In this document: positions 26,805 to 36,741 of the stretch, piece by piece
Layout of the letters: every line of letters begins with the position of its first letter
How positions within the stretch are numbered: position 1 is the first letter of the stretch
Origin: an uncultured Erythrobacter sp.
GTDB taxonomy: Bacteria; Pseudomonadota; Alphaproteobacteria; Sphingomonadales; Sphingomonadaceae
Direction of reading: 5' to 3'
Assembly: GCA_947488755.1 (NCBI GenBank)
Contig: CANLAD010000001.1
Span: forward strand, 2,675,501 to 2,739,500
Length of the DNA: 64,000 nucleotides
Made by a program: the position numbers and the translations under genes
Notes under the pieces: generated by a model
What the model was told of the DNA's origin: nothing
Database searches by the model: none
Seen by the model: only the letters and a program-made list of their open reading frames with translations

Positions 26805-28052
26805 ATGAGCGTCAAACTGGTCAGCCGCTATCTTGGCAGCGTTGTCGAGCGCGGCACGTTGAAAGTCACATTCGCCGATGGATCGCGTGCGAATTTCGGG
26901 AAGCCAACCGCCGGTTTTCCGGATGTCGCGATCCGCTTCACCGATGCGAAGGTGCCGCGCGATATTCTGCTCGACCCACGGCTTGGTGCGGCAGAGAGCT
27001 TCATGGATGGGCGGCTAATCGTCGAGCGCGGCGGGATCATGGAACTGGTCGAACTGCTGCGCGCCAACCGTCCGTGGGATCGCGGTGGTTCGATCGGCGG
27101 GCCCACCGCGCTGCGCCGGCTCACCAACCGCGTTGCCTTTGCGCGCGAGGCGGTGAACGACCGGATGGGATCGCAGCGCAATGTCGCGCACCACTACGAT
27201 ATCGGCAACGATCTATACCGCCTGATGATCGATCCCCAGCACATGCAATATTCGTGTGGGTACTGGGACGATGGTGTCGAAACCCTGGCGCAGGCGCAGG
27301 GGGCGAAGCTGGCGCATATTGCGGCGAAACTGGCGCTGGCCGACGGGCAGAGCATTCTCGATATCGGATGCGGCTGGGGCGGGATGGCGATCTATCTCGC
27401 GCGCCATTTCGACGTCCATGTGCACGGCATCACCTTGTCGCGCGAGCAATTGAACCTGGCTCAGGAGCGTGCGGATGCAGCCGGTGTGACGGACCGCGTG
27501 ACTTTCGAACTGATCGATTATCGCGAGCTTCCCGCGCGCGGGATCCGCTACGACCGGATCGTGTCGGTTGGCATGTTCGAGCATGTCGGGCGCCCGCAAT
27601 TCGAAACGTTTTTCGAAGCATGCGCCAACCTTCTCGAAGACGACGGTGTGATGCTGCTCCACACGATCGGGCGGATCGGAACGCCCGGGACAACCGACGC
27701 GTTCACGCGCAAACACATCTTTCCAGGCGGCTATATCCCGGCGCTGTCCGAAACAGTGGCGGCGAGCGAGAAATTCCGCCTGATCGCCAGCGATACCGAA
27801 ATGCTCAGGCTGCATTATGCAAAGACCCTGCGCGCCTGGTATGCCAATTGCCTGGCCAATCGCGAGGCGATCGAGGCGATGTACGATGCGCGCTTTTTCC
27901 GGATGTGGACGTTCTATCTCGCGGGCGCCGCCTCAAGCTTTGAGTATGGGGGCATGTGCAATTACCAGATCCAGTATTGCCGCGATCGCCGGGTGCTGCC
28001 GCTGACGCGCGACTATATGCGCAAGGCCGAGGCCCGGCTCACCGCCTCTTAG
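26805..28052 (+). CDS. cfa: Cyclopropane-fatty-acyl-phospholipid synthase family methyltransferase
   Basis: A 415-residue SAM-dependent methyltransferase acting on membrane lipid acyl chains. An N-terminal domain (1 to about 125) precedes the signature AHHYDIGNDLYRLMID (128 onward) and MQYSCGYW (147-154); the SAM-binding loop LDIGCGWGGMAIYLARHF starts at about residue 185, followed by GITLSREQL, GMFEHVG and FPGGYIP. It could make cyclopropane or C-methylated fatty acids. ATG 26805 gives a normal N-terminus; the upstream extension is non-conserved. It stands alone between small genes and the convergent ridA. Confidence 0.92.
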   Translation: MSVKLVSRYLGSVVERGTLKVTFADGSRANFGKPTAGFPDVAIRFTDAKVPRDILLDPRLGAAESFMDGRLIVERGGIMELVELLRANRPWDRGGSIGGPTALRRLTNRVAFAREAVNDRMGSQRNVAHHYDIGNDLYRLMIDPQHMQYSCGYWDDGVETLAQAQGAKLAHIAAKLALADGQSILDIGCGWGGMAIYLARHFDVHVHGITLSREQLNLAQERADAAGVTDRVTFELIDYRELPARGIRYDRIVSVGMFEHVGRPQFETFFEACANLLEDDGVMLLHTIGRIGTPGTTDAFTRKHIFPGGYIPALSETVAASEKFRLIASDTEMLRLHYAKTLRAWYANCLANREAIEAMYDARFFRMWTFYLAGAASSFEYGGMCNYQIQYCRDRRVLPLTRDYMRKAEARLTAS

Positions 28053-28065
28053 GCAGACAAGAGCT

Positions 28066-28461
28066 TCACGCTGCGGCCGTCGCTTCGATCTCGATCATGA
28101 CGTCGGGATGATACAGCGCCGCCACGCCGAGCAGGGTGCTGGCGAATTGCGCGCCCGCTTCCCCGTGGATCGGCATGATCTCGTCTGCGGCAGCCATAAA
28201 GGCGGGCACGTCGGTGGTGTAGAAATTGAGTCGCACGATATGGCTGGCATCCATTCCGGCGCTGGCCAGCGCGTCGAGCAGGTTGGACCACGCGGCCTTG
28301 TACTGCGCGACGAGATCGCCCGCGTGCAGCGGCGCGCCGTCGGCATCGGACGGGGTCTGCCCCGACAGGTAAAGCGTCCGGCTCGCACCGCTCACTTCAA
28401 TCGCGTGGTTGAGGCCGAAGCCCTGCATCCAGCCGGTTGGGTTGTGCGCTTTGGTTTCCAT
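28066..28461 (-). CDS. RidA-family (YjgF/YER057c) protein
   Basis: A 131-residue RidA-fold protein. RTLYLSGQTPSDADGAPLHA, DASHIVRLNFYTTDVPAF and HPDVMIEIEATAAA match the family. The active-site arginine usually seen near the end of the canonical enamine/imine deaminases (in RVEIE-type motifs) is not obvious here (DVMIEIEA), so it may belong to a divergent subfamily. It starts 24 bases after phaB on the same strand and is probably co-transcribed. Confidence 0.85.
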   Translation of the reverse strand: METKAHNPTGWMQGFGLNHAIEVSGASRTLYLSGQTPSDADGAPLHAGDLVAQYKAAWSNLLDALASAGMDASHIVRLNFYTTDVPAFMAAADEIMPIHGEAGAQFASTLLGVAALYHPDVMIEIEATAAA

Positions 28462-28485
28462 CGATCACTTCCCCTCGGGCCAGGC

Positions 28486-29208
28486 TCAATACATGTGTTG
28501 CCCGCCATTGATGCTCATGGTCGAGCCGGTCACGAAACCTGCATTCTCGGAGACGAGAAAGCTCACGCCGCGCGCGATTTCTTCTGCCTGGCCAAGCCTT
28601 CCGACCGGAATCTTGGCGACGATCTTTTCAAGCACGTTCTCCGGCACTGCCGCTACCATGTCGGTATCGATATAGCCCGGCGCGATGGCGTTGACCGTGA
28701 TGTTGTAGCGCGCACCTTCCTGTGCGAGCGCTTTGGTAAAGCCGTGGATGCCTGATTTGGCCGCAGCATAGTTCACTTGCCCGTATTGCCCGGCCTGCCC
28801 ATTGATCGAGCCGATATTGACGATCCGCCCCCATTTGCGCTCCCGCATTCCCGGAAAGCACGCTTTCGACATATTGAAACAGCCGCCAAGGTTGATGCGC
28901 ATAACATCGTTCCAGTCCTCGAAACTCATCTTGTGCAGCGTGCCATCGCGGGTGATGCCGGCATTGTTGACCACGACTTCGACCGGCCCGACCTCGTCGG
29001 CCACTTTCGCGCAGCCTTCCATCGCCGCCTGATGATCGCCGACATCCCATTTGTAACACTTGACGCCGATTTCCTCAGCGCATTCACGCGCCGCATCGTC
29101 ATTTCCGGCGTAGTTGGCGACGACGGTGAAGCCATCCGCTTTCAACTGCTCGCAGATCGCGCGACCGATCCCGCGTGTTCCTCCCGTTACGATGGCGACA
29201 CGGCTCAT
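28486..29208 (-). CDS. phaB: Acetoacetyl-CoA reductase
   Basis: A 240-residue short-chain dehydrogenase reducing acetoacetyl-CoA to (R)-3-hydroxybutyryl-CoA with NADPH, the second step of polyhydroxybutyrate synthesis. The nucleotide loop TGGTRGIGRAI starts at residue 8, NNAG is at 81, and the catalytic Ser134, Tyr147 and Lys151 are in NIGSINGQAGQYGQVNYAAA followed by K. The family-specific ending STMSINGGQHMY is present. A strong AAAGGGGAG ribosome site precedes ATG 29208. phaA and phaC are not adjacent; a PHA depolymerase lies at 53518. Confidence 0.95.
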   Translation of the reverse strand: MSRVAIVTGGTRGIGRAICEQLKADGFTVVANYAGNDDAARECAEEIGVKCYKWDVGDHQAAMEGCAKVADEVGPVEVVVNNAGITRDGTLHKMSFEDWNDVMRINLGGCFNMSKACFPGMRERKWGRIVNIGSINGQAGQYGQVNYAAAKSGIHGFTKALAQEGARYNITVNAIAPGYIDTDMVAAVPENVLEKIVAKIPVGRLGQAEEIARGVSFLVSENAGFVTGSTMSINGGQHMY

Positions 29209-29264
29209 GGCATTCTCCCCTTTCGTATTTTTGATGAACGTAACGATGCCGTAGCGTCAGGCAA

Positions 29265-29289
29265 CAAAAAACCCCGCCTGAGGCGGGGT
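29265..29289 (-). terminator. Strong rho-independent terminator
   Basis: Read on the minus strand, ACCCCGCC-tca-GGCGGGGT is a perfect 8-bp stem followed at once by TTTTT. It ends the transcript of the exported protein gene at 29341-30141 before phaB. Confidence 0.92.
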
Positions 29290-29340
29290 CTTTCGGACGA
29301 AACTTTCTGGGGTTGAGGTCGCGAGCGCGACTAGCACACA

Positions 29341-30141
29341 TCAGAACTTGATCTGCGTTCCCACGTAGACAGCCTGGCTGTCCTTGACCGAATTGGCCAC
29401 CGGGTCGAGCCGTTCGCGCTCTTGCGAGTAGCGCACGCCGGCGGTCACATCGAGATTGCGCGAGAGGCGGAAGCTGCCACCGACATCGAGTGTCTGCGAA
29501 CCCATCGCATCGAGCGTATTGGGCGAACGACCGGCAACACGCTGATCCTCAAGCTCGACGCGCGGTTGCAGGCGGCTCGGCTCGTCAGCGGTATCGGGCC
29601 GCGAGGGTGCGAACTCCGCAAGATCGGGCATCGAGAGGTTACGGATGCTTTCGGGCATCGCGATACCGGCCGCCGTCCGCATCGTGCCCGATCGCGCTGT
29701 CGTCGCCTTGGGGCGCGCAAAGCTCTGATAGCCGCGCGCTTTGCCGAGATCGAACCGGCTCGACTGAATTCTCGTAATGCCCGAGCCAATGCCGGGGGTC
29801 AAAGCGACGTCAGGTCGAATGGCCATCGCCTGCGCTGTCTCGTCATCGATGCGCACCGCGACGGTCACGGTGCGATCGGTGCGGACCGGACCAGCGCCTG
29901 CCGGCGTAAACCGGAGGCCGCGATCGCGCGCTTTGACCGCGACGCGCGCGGCCAATTCGGGATCGACAGAGGAAGGCGTGAAAAGATCGAAACTGGCCGC
30001 TGAGTCGGGAAGAGCGCCTTCGCCAAAACCTGCGACCGCTAGGCCCGTCGACGGAATCGCGAAAGCCATGGCAGCAGCCACCAGCCCGAGCAGCGGCAGC
30101 CGGACTGGCGCCTTTGCTGATAGGTTGATGCTGCGTTTCAT
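29341..30141 (-). CDS. Exported protein with outer-membrane-type C-terminus, unknown function
   Basis: A 266-residue protein with a signal peptide (LLGLVAAAMAFAIPSTGLAVA, cleaved near residue 37). The middle is low in distinct motifs. The last about 50 residues look like two or three amphipathic beta strands (GSFRLSRNLDVTAGVRYSQE, then QAVYVGTQIKF) and end in phenylalanine, as outer membrane beta-barrel proteins do. It is too short for a large porin. I do not recognise the family. The gene has its own long upstream region and a strong terminator, so it is a single-gene unit. Confidence 0.75.
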   Translation of the reverse strand: MKRSINLSAKAPVRLPLLGLVAAAMAFAIPSTGLAVAGFGEGALPDSAASFDLFTPSSVDPELAARVAVKARDRGLRFTPAGAGPVRTDRTVTVAVRIDDETAQAMAIRPDVALTPGIGSGITRIQSSRFDLGKARGYQSFARPKATTARSGTMRTAAGIAMPESIRNLSMPDLAEFAPSRPDTADEPSRLQPRVELEDQRVAGRSPNTLDAMGSQTLDVGGSFRLSRNLDVTAGVRYSQERERLDPVANSVKDSQAVYVGTQIKF

Positions 30142-30537
30142 TACACTATCGCGTCCCTTTTAGCCCCTGCCGGGGCGGATGAGCCCGGTTCGTATCCGGA
30201 CTAGCCATTAAAGCAGACCACACATGAACCGGCCTTGAGCCGTTTGGTTCCGGCGAACCGTTCTAAATTTGCGGCGAACTTACCGAATCTCCGTTGGTTT
30301 CGCTACTGTTGATAAAGCCAGGACGGTTGGTTGCGCAATCGCTTTAACCAAGCCGGGCATTGCTTGGCGTCCAACCTGTTGCGAACGGCACACACCGCAA
30401 GTCAACGAGATTGCGGCAATCAAAGCCTCGGTGACCCGCCATTCATGCGCGATAAAGCGCACGCGCCTCAGCGTTTGGGCGGTTCGACGGCCCCCAGCGC
30501 GGCGGGCTGGCGGCTCCCATCTTCGCCCGATCGATGC
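30142..30537. other. Intergenic region without a convincing gene
   Basis: Nearly 400 bases separate the divergent exported-protein gene and the DUF3576 gene. Next to the former is a 5-bp hairpin, GCCCC-tgcc-GGGGC (around 30165), in its likely 5' leader. Open frames in both directions here have no recognisable protein features. The region probably holds promoters; only one (30538-30565) is clear. Confidence 0.5.
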
Positions 30538-30565
30538 TTGCCGCAAGCACCGCGACTTGTATAGA
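30538..30565 (+). promoter_or_regulatory. Sigma-70-type promoter for the DUF3576 gene
   Basis: TTGCCG (30538-30543) and TATAGA (30560-30565) are separated by 16 bases, a good match to housekeeping consensus. Transcription would begin near 30572, which favours the GTG start at 30598 with AAGGA at 30583-30587 over the ATG at 30574. Confidence 0.6.
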
Positions 30566-30597
30566 ACGCGCGTATGATATCGAAGGATCGCATCCCT

Positions 30598-31065
30598 GTG
30601 ACACTCGCCCCACGTCCCGCTCGTCGTCCGACTCGGCTATTTTCCCTGCGTTTGCTTGCGTCTGGAATGGCGCTTGCCACTCTCGCCGCGTGCGGGGGCA
30701 ACGAACGTCCGACCACGGAACTGCAGGCGGCGCAGGTCAACGCGATCGGGGTCAACGCCTATCTGTGGCGCGGCGCGCTCGAGACCTTGAGCTTCGCGCC
30801 GCTGGCCAGTGCGGACAGTGCGGGCGGCGTCATCGTGACCGACTGGTACGCCAACCCTTCCAACCCCAACGAGCGGGTAAAGGTGACGGTGACCATCCTA
30901 GACCAAGACTTGCGCGCCGATGCCCTGCGCGTCGCGGCGACCCGCCAGGTGGCACAGGGAAATGGGTGGGTCGAAGCGCCGGTGCAGGCCGCGACCGTGC
31001 AGAAGCTCGAAGACATCATCCTGACCAAGGCACGCGATCTGAGACGCCAGGCCGTCACCTCCTGA
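30598..31065 (+). CDS. DUF3576 lipoprotein
   Basis: A protein of about 155 residues with a lipoprotein signal: a basic N-terminus, a hydrophobic segment and lipobox LAAC (Cys32). The DUF3576 body is recognisable as IGVNAYLWRGALETLSFAPL, GGVIVTDWYANPSNPNERVK and EAPVQAATVQKLEDIILTKA. Function is unknown. In alphaproteobacteria I recall this gene next to leuS and lptE, as here, suggesting a role in the outer membrane. GTG 30598 is preferred from the promoter and ribosome site; ATG 30574 in the same frame is the alternative. Confidence 0.85.
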   Translation: MTLAPRPARRPTRLFSLRLLASGMALATLAACGGNERPTTELQAAQVNAIGVNAYLWRGALETLSFAPLASADSAGGVIVTDWYANPSNPNERVKVTVTILDQDLRADALRVAATRQVAQGNGWVEAPVQAATVQKLEDIILTKARDLRRQAVTS

Positions 31066-31109
31066 CCCGCCGCGCGCCGACAATTACGCGCCTATAAAGA
31101 GGCTCTTGC

Positions 31110-33620
31110 ATGAGCGACACCCGTTTCGATCCGTCCACCGCCGACGGACGCTGGCAGCGCGCGTGGGGGGAAGCGGGCAGCTTCGTCGCCGACAGCGATA
31201 GCGACAAGCCCAAAAGCTATATCCTCGAGATGTTCCCCTACCCCTCGGGGCGCATCCACATGGGGCATGTGCGCAATTACACGATGGGCGACGTACTCGC
31301 CCGCTACAAGAAGATGCGCGGGCATGAGGTTCTGCACCCGATGGGCTGGGATGCGTTCGGCATGCCGGCGGAGAACGCCGCGATGGAGCGCGGCGTGCAT
31401 CCGGGCGAGTGGACCCGCTCCAATGTCGAGGCGATGAAGGCGCAATTGAAGCGCATCGGTTTCGCACTTGATTGGACCCGCGAATTCGCCACCTGCGACC
31501 CGGAATATTACGGGCACGAACAGGCGCTGTTCCTCGACATGTATGAGGCCGGCCTGGTCTATCGCCGCTCGAGCGAGGTCAACTGGGATCCGGTCGACAT
31601 GACCGTGCTCGCCAATGAGCAGGTGATCGATGGCAAGGGCTGGCGTTCGGGCGCGGAGGTCGAGAAGCGCAAGCTCGACCAGTGGTTCCTCAAGATCACC
31701 GATTTCGCCGGAGATCTGCTCGAAGGGCTGGGCGATCTGGAGGACTGGCCTGAAAAGGTCCGGCTGATGCAGGAAAACTGGATCGGCAAATCGCAGGGGC
31801 TCGAGTTTTCGTTCGACCTTTCCAGCGGTGAGCAATTGCCGGTTTATACCACGCGACCCGACACGATCTTCGGTGCCAGCTTCGTGGCGGTGGCGGCGGA
31901 TCATCCGGTGGCGCAGTCGCTGGCTGCGCAGAGTGAAGATGTCCGTGCCTTCATCGAGAAGTGCAAGCGCGGCGGGACCACCGCGGCGGAGCTGGAGACG
32001 GCCGAGAAGCTGGGATATCGCACTGCGATCACGGCGAAGCACCCCTTCACCGGCGAACCCCTGCCGCTCTTCATCGCCAACTTCGTGCTGATGGATTACG
32101 GCACCGGCGCGGTGATGGGCGTGCCCGGCCATGACCAGCGCGATTTTGAATTCGCGACCAAGTACGAGTTGCCGATCGCGCGCGTTGTGGCGAGCGATCC
32201 CGCTGACGCCGACAAGCCCTTCACCGGAGAAGCGGAAAGCGGCGACGGGATGGTCGTCAACTCGGACTTTCTCAACGGCAAAAGCGTGGAGGAAGCCAAG
32301 GCCGAAGTCATCACGCGCGCCGAGCGTGACGGTTGGGGCGAAGGCACGACCGTTTGGCGCCTGCGCGATTGGGGTGTGTCGCGCCAGCGCTATTGGGGCA
32401 CGCCGATCCCCTTCATCCATTGTGACACGTGCGGTGTCGTGCCGGTGCCAAAGGCCCAATTGCCCGTAGAGCTTCCGGAGAACATCGACTTTGCCGAGCC
32501 GGGCAATCCGCTCGATCGCCATGCGACGTGGAAGCACACGACCTGTCCGAAATGCGGCGGCGAGGCGCAGCGCGAGACTGATACGCTCGATACCTTCACC
32601 AATTCCTCGTGGTATTTCCTGCGCTTTGCCAGCCAGCCCGAAAATCGCCCTTTCGACCCGGAGGAAGTCGCGAAATGGCTCCCGGTCGAGCACTATATCG
32701 GCGGGGTCGAGCACGCGATCCTGCACCTGCTCTATGCCCGCTTCTGGACCCATGCGCTGGCGAGAATGGGAATGTTGGATGTGAAGGAGCCGTTCGCCGC
32801 GCTGTTTACGCAAGGGATGGTCACGCATGAGACGTACGCGCTGGGCGATGGCAGCTGGCTCAGCCCGGATGAAGTGCGCCGGGACGGTGAGGATTACGTC
32901 CATATCGAAAGTGGCACGCCAGTCACCACCGGCCGCGTCATCAAGATGTCGAAGTCGAAGAAGAACGTGGTCGATCCGGACGCGATCATCGAGCGTTACG
33001 GCGCCGATGCCGTGCGCTGGTTCATGCTCAGCGATTCGCCGCCAGAGCGCGACCTGCCATGGTCCGAAAGCGGGATCGAGGGGTGCTGGCGCTTCGTCCA
33101 GCGGTTGTGGCGGCTCTTCGATCAGATCGAACCGGCCGCGACCGGCGAGGACAAGGTCTTGGCTCGCAAGGCGCATCAGGCAATCGTCGCAGTGGCCGAG
33201 GATATCGAAGCGCTGTCCTTCAACAAGGCGGTCGCACGGATCTACGAATTAACCGGGGCCGCCGAAAAGGCCGAGCGCAGCCTCGACCGCAATTTCGCGA
33301 TCCGCACGATCATGCATCTGATAGCTCCGATGATGCCGCACATTGCCGAAGAAGCGCATGCGCGGATCGGGACCGGCGATCTGATCGTCGATGAACCGTG
33401 GCCCGAACACGATCCGGCGATGCTGGTCGAGGACGAAGTGACCATCGCCGTCCAGCACAAGGGCAAGCTGCGCGACACACTGACCGCTCCAAAAGGTGCA
33501 GCAAAGGACGATCTCGAGGCGCTCGCGCTGGCCAGCGAAAAGGTCCAGCGCTCGATCGACGGCGCGACGGTGCGCAAGGTGATCGTGGTGCCCGACAGAC
33601 TGGTGAACATCGTCACATGA
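31110..33620 (+). CDS. leuS: Leucine-tRNA ligase
   Basis: An 836-residue class I aminoacyl-tRNA synthetase. The HIGH signature appears as [16 protein letters not shown] near residue 50, the editing domain follows ([20 protein letters not shown], then [20 protein letters not shown]), and the KMSKS loop is [13 protein letters not shown] near residue 612. A zinc-like cysteine set is seen in [10 protein letters not shown] and [20 protein letters not shown] is six bases before ATG. Its stop overlaps the start of lptE as ATGA, a conserved alphaproteobacterial leuS-lptE-holA order. Confidence 0.98.
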   Translation: MSDTRFDPSTADGRWQRAWGEAGSFVADSDSDKPKSYILEMFPYPSGRIHMGHVRNYTMGDVLARYKKMRGHEVLHPMGWDAFGMPAENAAMERGVHPGEWTRSNVEAMKAQLKRIGFALDWTREFATCDPEYYGHEQALFLDMYEAGLVYRRSSEVNWDPVDMTVLANEQVIDGKGWRSGAEVEKRKLDQWFLKITDFAGDLLEGLGDLEDWPEKVRLMQENWIGKSQGLEFSFDLSSGEQLPVYTTRPDTIFGASFVAVAADHPVAQSLAAQSEDVRAFIEKCKRGGTTAAELETAEKLGYRTAITAKHPFTGEPLPLFIANFVLMDYGTGAVMGVPGHDQRDFEFATKYELPIARVVASDPADADKPFTGEAESGDGMVVNSDFLNGKSVEEAKAEVITRAERDGWGEGTTVWRLRDWGVSRQRYWGTPIPFIHCDTCGVVPVPKAQLPVELPENIDFAEPGNPLDRHATWKHTTCPKCGGEAQRETDTLDTFTNSSWYFLRFASQPENRPFDPEEVAKWLPVEHYIGGVEHAILHLLYARFWTHALARMGMLDVKEPFAALFTQGMVTHETYALGDGSWLSPDEVRRDGEDYVHIESGTPVTTGRVIKMSKSKKNVVDPDAIIERYGADAVRWFMLSDSPPERDLPWSESGIEGCWRFVQRLWRLFDQIEPAATGEDKVLARKAHQAIVAVAEDIEALSFNKAVARIYELTGAAEKAERSLDRNFAIRTIMHLIAPMMPHIAEEAHARIGTGDLIVDEPWPEHDPAMLVEDEVTIAVQHKGKLRDTLTAPKGAAKDDLEALALASEKVQRSIDGATVRKVIVVPDRLVNIVT

Positions 33621-34129
33621 TGCGCGCCGCTCTCGTCCTTCTTGCAAGCGCGACGCTCTCGGCCTGCGGTTTGCAACCCATGTATGCGGGTGGCAGCAAT
33701 GCCAGCGCCGCGCAGGGCCTTGCGGCGGTCGCGGTTCCGGCAATTCCGGGGCGCGATGGCTGGCTGGTGCGCAATGCCTTGCAGGATCGCCTCGGCATCG
33801 CTGGCGAGGCGAGCCCGGCCTATCGGCTCGATGTGCGGCTCGACGATGCGCTGGAAGCCTTGGGCGTGCTGAACGACGACACGATCAGCCGCGAACGCCG
33901 CATCCTGCGGGCACGGTATCAGCTTGTCGACGTCGCGACAGGCGAGATCCTGCTCGATGCGACAGCCGGGTTTGATGCCGGGATTGATGTCGTCTCCAGC
34001 GAATACGCCACCATCGCCGCCGAACAGCGCGCGCTTGAAAACATGGCCGAAGAAGTCGCCGACCGGATCGCGACACGCATTGCGCTGACGTTGCGGGAGC
34101 GATCGCGCGCCGCGCCCGCGGGCGGATGA
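33617..34129 (+). CDS. lptE: LPS assembly lipoprotein LptE
   Basis: A 170-residue outer-membrane lipoprotein that plugs the LptD barrel during LPS insertion. It has a signal peptide with lipobox LSAC (Cys17), [10 protein letters not shown] right after it as in alphaproteobacterial LptE, and a C-terminal helix [20 protein letters not shown] to [15 protein letters not shown]. The position between leuS and holA supports the call, since sequence conservation in this family is low. Start ATG 33617 overlaps the leuS stop; ATG 33620 is also possible. Confidence 0.88.
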   Translation: MMRAALVLLASATLSACGLQPMYAGGSNASAAQGLAAVAVPAIPGRDGWLVRNALQDRLGIAGEASPAYRLDVRLDDALEALGVLNDDTISRERRILRARYQLVDVATGEILLDATAGFDAGIDVVSSEYATIAAEQRALENMAEEVADRIATRIALTLRERSRAAPAGG

Positions 34130-34139
34130 AAGTCCGATC

Positions 34140-35183
34140 GTGAAAGCGAAGCACACCGATTTTGCGCGCGGCGTGCCGCGCAGCGCTTCCCAAGCCTCAA
34201 TCTTCTATTTCTGCGGCCCGGACGAAGCTGGAGCGAGTGCGGCTGCGAGCGCCGTCATCGCATCGCTTCCTGATCCCGGTGAGCGGGTCGATCTTTCCGG
34301 CAGCGAATTGCGCGCCGATCCTGCGCGGTTGGGCGATGAGGCACGAACCGCTTCGCTGTTCGGTGACACACGCCACATCCTTGTGCGGGCTTCCGGGGAC
34401 GAAGCGCACGATGCTTTGAAAGCGCTGATCGAAACCGGTGAAGCGGGCGCGGGCGATGCCGCCCCGGTGCTCGTTGTCGCGACTTCGGCAACCGACAAGT
34501 CGCGCACTGCCAAGCTGCTCGAGAAACGCGGCGATGCCCTGGTGGCGATGTTCTATCCCCCCAATCTCGACAGCATCACGGCTTCGGTGCGCGCCCTGGC
34601 CGATGGGGCGGGTCTGCGGCTCGGGGCAAATGTGGCGCAGACGATTGCGCAGAGCGTCGGCCTGGATGTGCGCCTCGCCGCATCGGAAGTGAACAAGCTG
34701 GCGTTGTATCTCGGCGCTGAACCCCAATCGCCCAAGACCGCGGCAATGGAGGATTACGAAGCGATCGGCGCGGTTAGCGAGGAAGACGGCTTTGGCCCGG
34801 TGGTCAACGCGGTGATGGGTGGCGAGACGCAGTCGGTAGCCGGCCAGATCCGGCGGATGAAGGAGCTGGGGCTCAATCCGGTCGGCCTGCTCCTCGCGCT
34901 CGAGCGCCGCGCAGCGCAACTCGCGATGATTACCGCGCGCCTGTCGAAAGGCGGATCGCTGGATCGTTTGGGGCAGGGCGAGAAAAGGCAGCTTGGCATT
35001 TTCTGGAAAGAGCAGCCAGCGATCGAGCGGCAGCTGTCGCGCTGGAGCGCTGCCAAGCTCGATCGCCTCGTGCCGCGGCTTGTGGAAATCCATCGCTCGT
35101 TGCTCGCAAATAGCCAGGCAGCCGAGTTGCTGTTGGCGCAGGATCTGGTCGCGATAACGCGATTCGCCGCGAAGCGGGCTTGA
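34140..35183 (+). CDS. holA: DNA polymerase III delta subunit
   Basis: A 347-residue clamp-loader subunit that opens the beta clamp. The N-terminal domain (IFYFCGPDEAGASAAASAVI), LFGDTRHILVRASG and a C-terminal helical collar (NPVGLLLALERRAAQLAMIT, KLDRLVPRLVEIHRSLL) match alphaproteobacterial HolA. GTG 34140 is used, ten bases after the lptE stop; GGCGGATGAAAG upstream provides a weak ribosome site. Co-transcribed with leuS and lptE. Confidence 0.93.
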   Translation: MKAKHTDFARGVPRSASQASIFYFCGPDEAGASAAASAVIASLPDPGERVDLSGSELRADPARLGDEARTASLFGDTRHILVRASGDEAHDALKALIETGEAGAGDAAPVLVVATSATDKSRTAKLLEKRGDALVAMFYPPNLDSITASVRALADGAGLRLGANVAQTIAQSVGLDVRLAASEVNKLALYLGAEPQSPKTAAMEDYEAIGAVSEEDGFGPVVNAVMGGETQSVAGQIRRMKELGLNPVGLLLALERRAAQLAMITARLSKGGSLDRLGQGEKRQLGIFWKEQPAIERQLSRWSAAKLDRLVPRLVEIHRSLLANSQAAELLLAQDLVAITRFAAKRA

Positions 35184-35242
35184 ATCACGACGAACGATAA
35201 GTGCTTGTCCTTAAAGGAACCATTACCAAGGTTATCAATTGG

Positions 35243-35258
35243 TAGGGGATATTCCCTA
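35243..35258. promoter_or_regulatory. Near-perfect 16-base palindrome upstream of the glycosylphosphotransferase gene
   Basis: TAGGGGAT-ATTCCCTA is symmetric except for one G-T position, 40 bases before ATG 35298. Just upstream is TTAA-N7-ATTA (aggaacc as the spacer), one base off the TTAA-N7-TTAA consensus of the cell-cycle regulator CtrA. Both are candidate operators only. Confidence 0.35.
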
Positions 35259-35297
35259 GAAGGTCGCACACGAGTCCGTAATGAAGTTCTCTCGCCT

Positions 35298-36701
35298 ATG
35301 AACCAGCTCGCCCGATCGCTTTTCGATGCGATCGAACCTGATCGGATTGAAAAGGCCGTTCCGCCTTCGCGTGAGCGCAGGCGGTTGCGCGCCTATGTGG
35401 TGCTGCTACTGATCGATGCAGCTATCATACACCTGTGTTTTGCGGTCGCGGCCTTCGTCTATGAAGGTGTTTGGTGGCACGGGCGCACGATGCTCGCCGC
35501 GCAGGCGATGCTTCCGGTTTTCATGACCATCGCGCTCTACAACAAGACCTACTCTGGCCCCGCTCTTCGCGACTGGCTGTTCGCCGCGCGCCAGGTTCTG
35601 ACGGCATTGCTGATTTCCGCTGTCCTTGTGAATTTCATCGCATTCTATGCCAAGGCGAATGCTGATTTCTCGCGCGGCTCGCTGACGATCGGACTGATGT
35701 TATCGGCCTTGTCGTTGATTGCTGTCCGGCGGATTTGTGCGTTGCTGATCGAAAAGCACTGGGGCGGCGCGACCATGAACCAGATGGTGATCGACGATGG
35801 CGGCGTGCCGTTCTCGCTCCCGAAAGCCACGCGGATCTCCGCTGCTCGGTTCGGGCTCGATGCGACGAGCCAGGATCCCTTCATGCTTGATCGTCTGGGT
35901 AAACTGCTTCGTAATCAAGAGAAGGTTGTGGTCAGTTGCCCGCGCGAACGCCATGCCGCGTGGGCGTTCCTCCTGAAATCCGCCGGAGTTAACGGTGAAA
36001 TCGTCAGCGAGCCTCTGTCCGACATGGGCGCGCTTGGCGTTAACAAATACGCGAATATCGAAAGCACGACGCTGACCGTGTCGAAGGGGCCGCTGGCTCT
36101 GCGCGCACGGGTCGCCAAGCGTCTGTTCGACCTGATCGTCGCGACCGGCGCGCTCATCGTGCTTTCTCCGCTGTTCCTGTTTGTCGCATGGCGGATCGTT
36201 CGTGAGGACGGTGGCCCGGTTCTGTTCGTTCAAAGACGGCTGGGACGGGGCAACGAGTTCTTCAATATGTACAAGTTTCGCTCGATGCGGACGGAGCGGC
36301 TCGACCCGGACGGCGCGCGATCGACGTCTCGCGACGATGACCGGGTGACGCGGATCGGGGCCTTCATCCGTCGCACGAGCATCGACGAGCTTCCGCAGAT
36401 CATCAACGTTCTGAAAGGCGAGATGTCGATCGTCGGCCCACGCCCCCATGCGCTCGCCAGTCAGGCGAACAATAAGTATTTCTGGGAAGTTGATGCAAAG
36501 TACTGGGCTCGCCACTCGTTGAAGCCAGGCCTGACTGGCCTTGCCCAGGTGCGCGGGCTTCGCGGCGCGACTGAGCGCGAGAAGGATTTGACCGATCGGC
36601 TGCAGGCGGATCTGGAATACATCGCGGCGTGGTCCTTGCGGCGCGATCTCGAAATCATTCTCGCGACAATCTCGGTATTGAGCCACGAAAAGGCTTACTG
36701 A
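35298..36701 (+). CDS. Polyprenyl glycosylphosphotransferase (exopolysaccharide initiating sugar transferase)
   Basis: A 467-residue membrane enzyme that loads the first sugar phosphate onto undecaprenyl phosphate. Four hydrophobic segments are in the first 160 residues; a fifth ([20 protein letters not shown]) precedes the catalytic domain at about residue 275. Catalytic blocks are visible: [59 protein letters not shown] and [12 protein letters not shown]. The length and N-terminal membrane domain resemble WcaJ/PssY-type enzymes rather than short ExoY. No other polysaccharide gene is adjacent. Which sugar is used cannot be read. Confidence 0.88.
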   Translation: MNQLARSLFDAIEPDRIEKAVPPSRERRRLRAYVVLLLIDAAIIHLCFAVAAFVYEGVWWHGRTMLAAQAMLPVFMTIALYNKTYSGPALRDWLFAARQVLTALLISAVLVNFIAFYAKANADFSRGSLTIGLMLSALSLIAVRRICALLIEKHWGGATMNQMVIDDGGVPFSLPKATRISAARFGLDATSQDPFMLDRLGKLLRNQEKVVVSCPRERHAAWAFLLKSAGVNGEIVSEPLSDMGALGVNKYANIESTTLTVSKGPLALRARVAKRLFDLIVATGALIVLSPLFLFVAWRIVREDGGPVLFVQRRLGRGNEFFNMYKFRSMRTERLDPDGARSTSRDDDRVTRIGAFIRRTSIDELPQIINVLKGEMSIVGPRPHALASQANNKYFWEVDAKYWARHSLKPGLTGLAQVRGLRGATEREKDLTDRLQADLEYIAAWSLRRDLEIILATISVLSHEKAY

Positions 36702-36728
36702 GCGTGCGCCGCGAAGGCGCCTCGCTCA
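36699..36728. terminator. Long hairpin between convergent genes
   Basis: TGAGCG-t-GCGCC-gcgaa-GGCGC-ct-CGCTCA forms an 11-bp stem with small internal mismatches, starting within the stop codon of the glycosylphosphotransferase. It lies between convergent genes. No T-run follows on the plus strand, so it may work as a bidirectional or Rho-assisted terminator. Confidence 0.5.
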
Positions 36729-36741
36729 GCTATCCGACCTA

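Noticed and set aside
30280-30546. 88-codon minus-strand open frame in the long gap before the DUF3576 gene
   Set aside because: No ribosome site, no domain and Arg-rich composition; it also covers the likely promoter of the DUF3576 gene.
31092-33176. 694-codon minus-strand open frame
   Set aside because: Antisense to leuS, whose motifs are all intact; composition typical of shadow translation.
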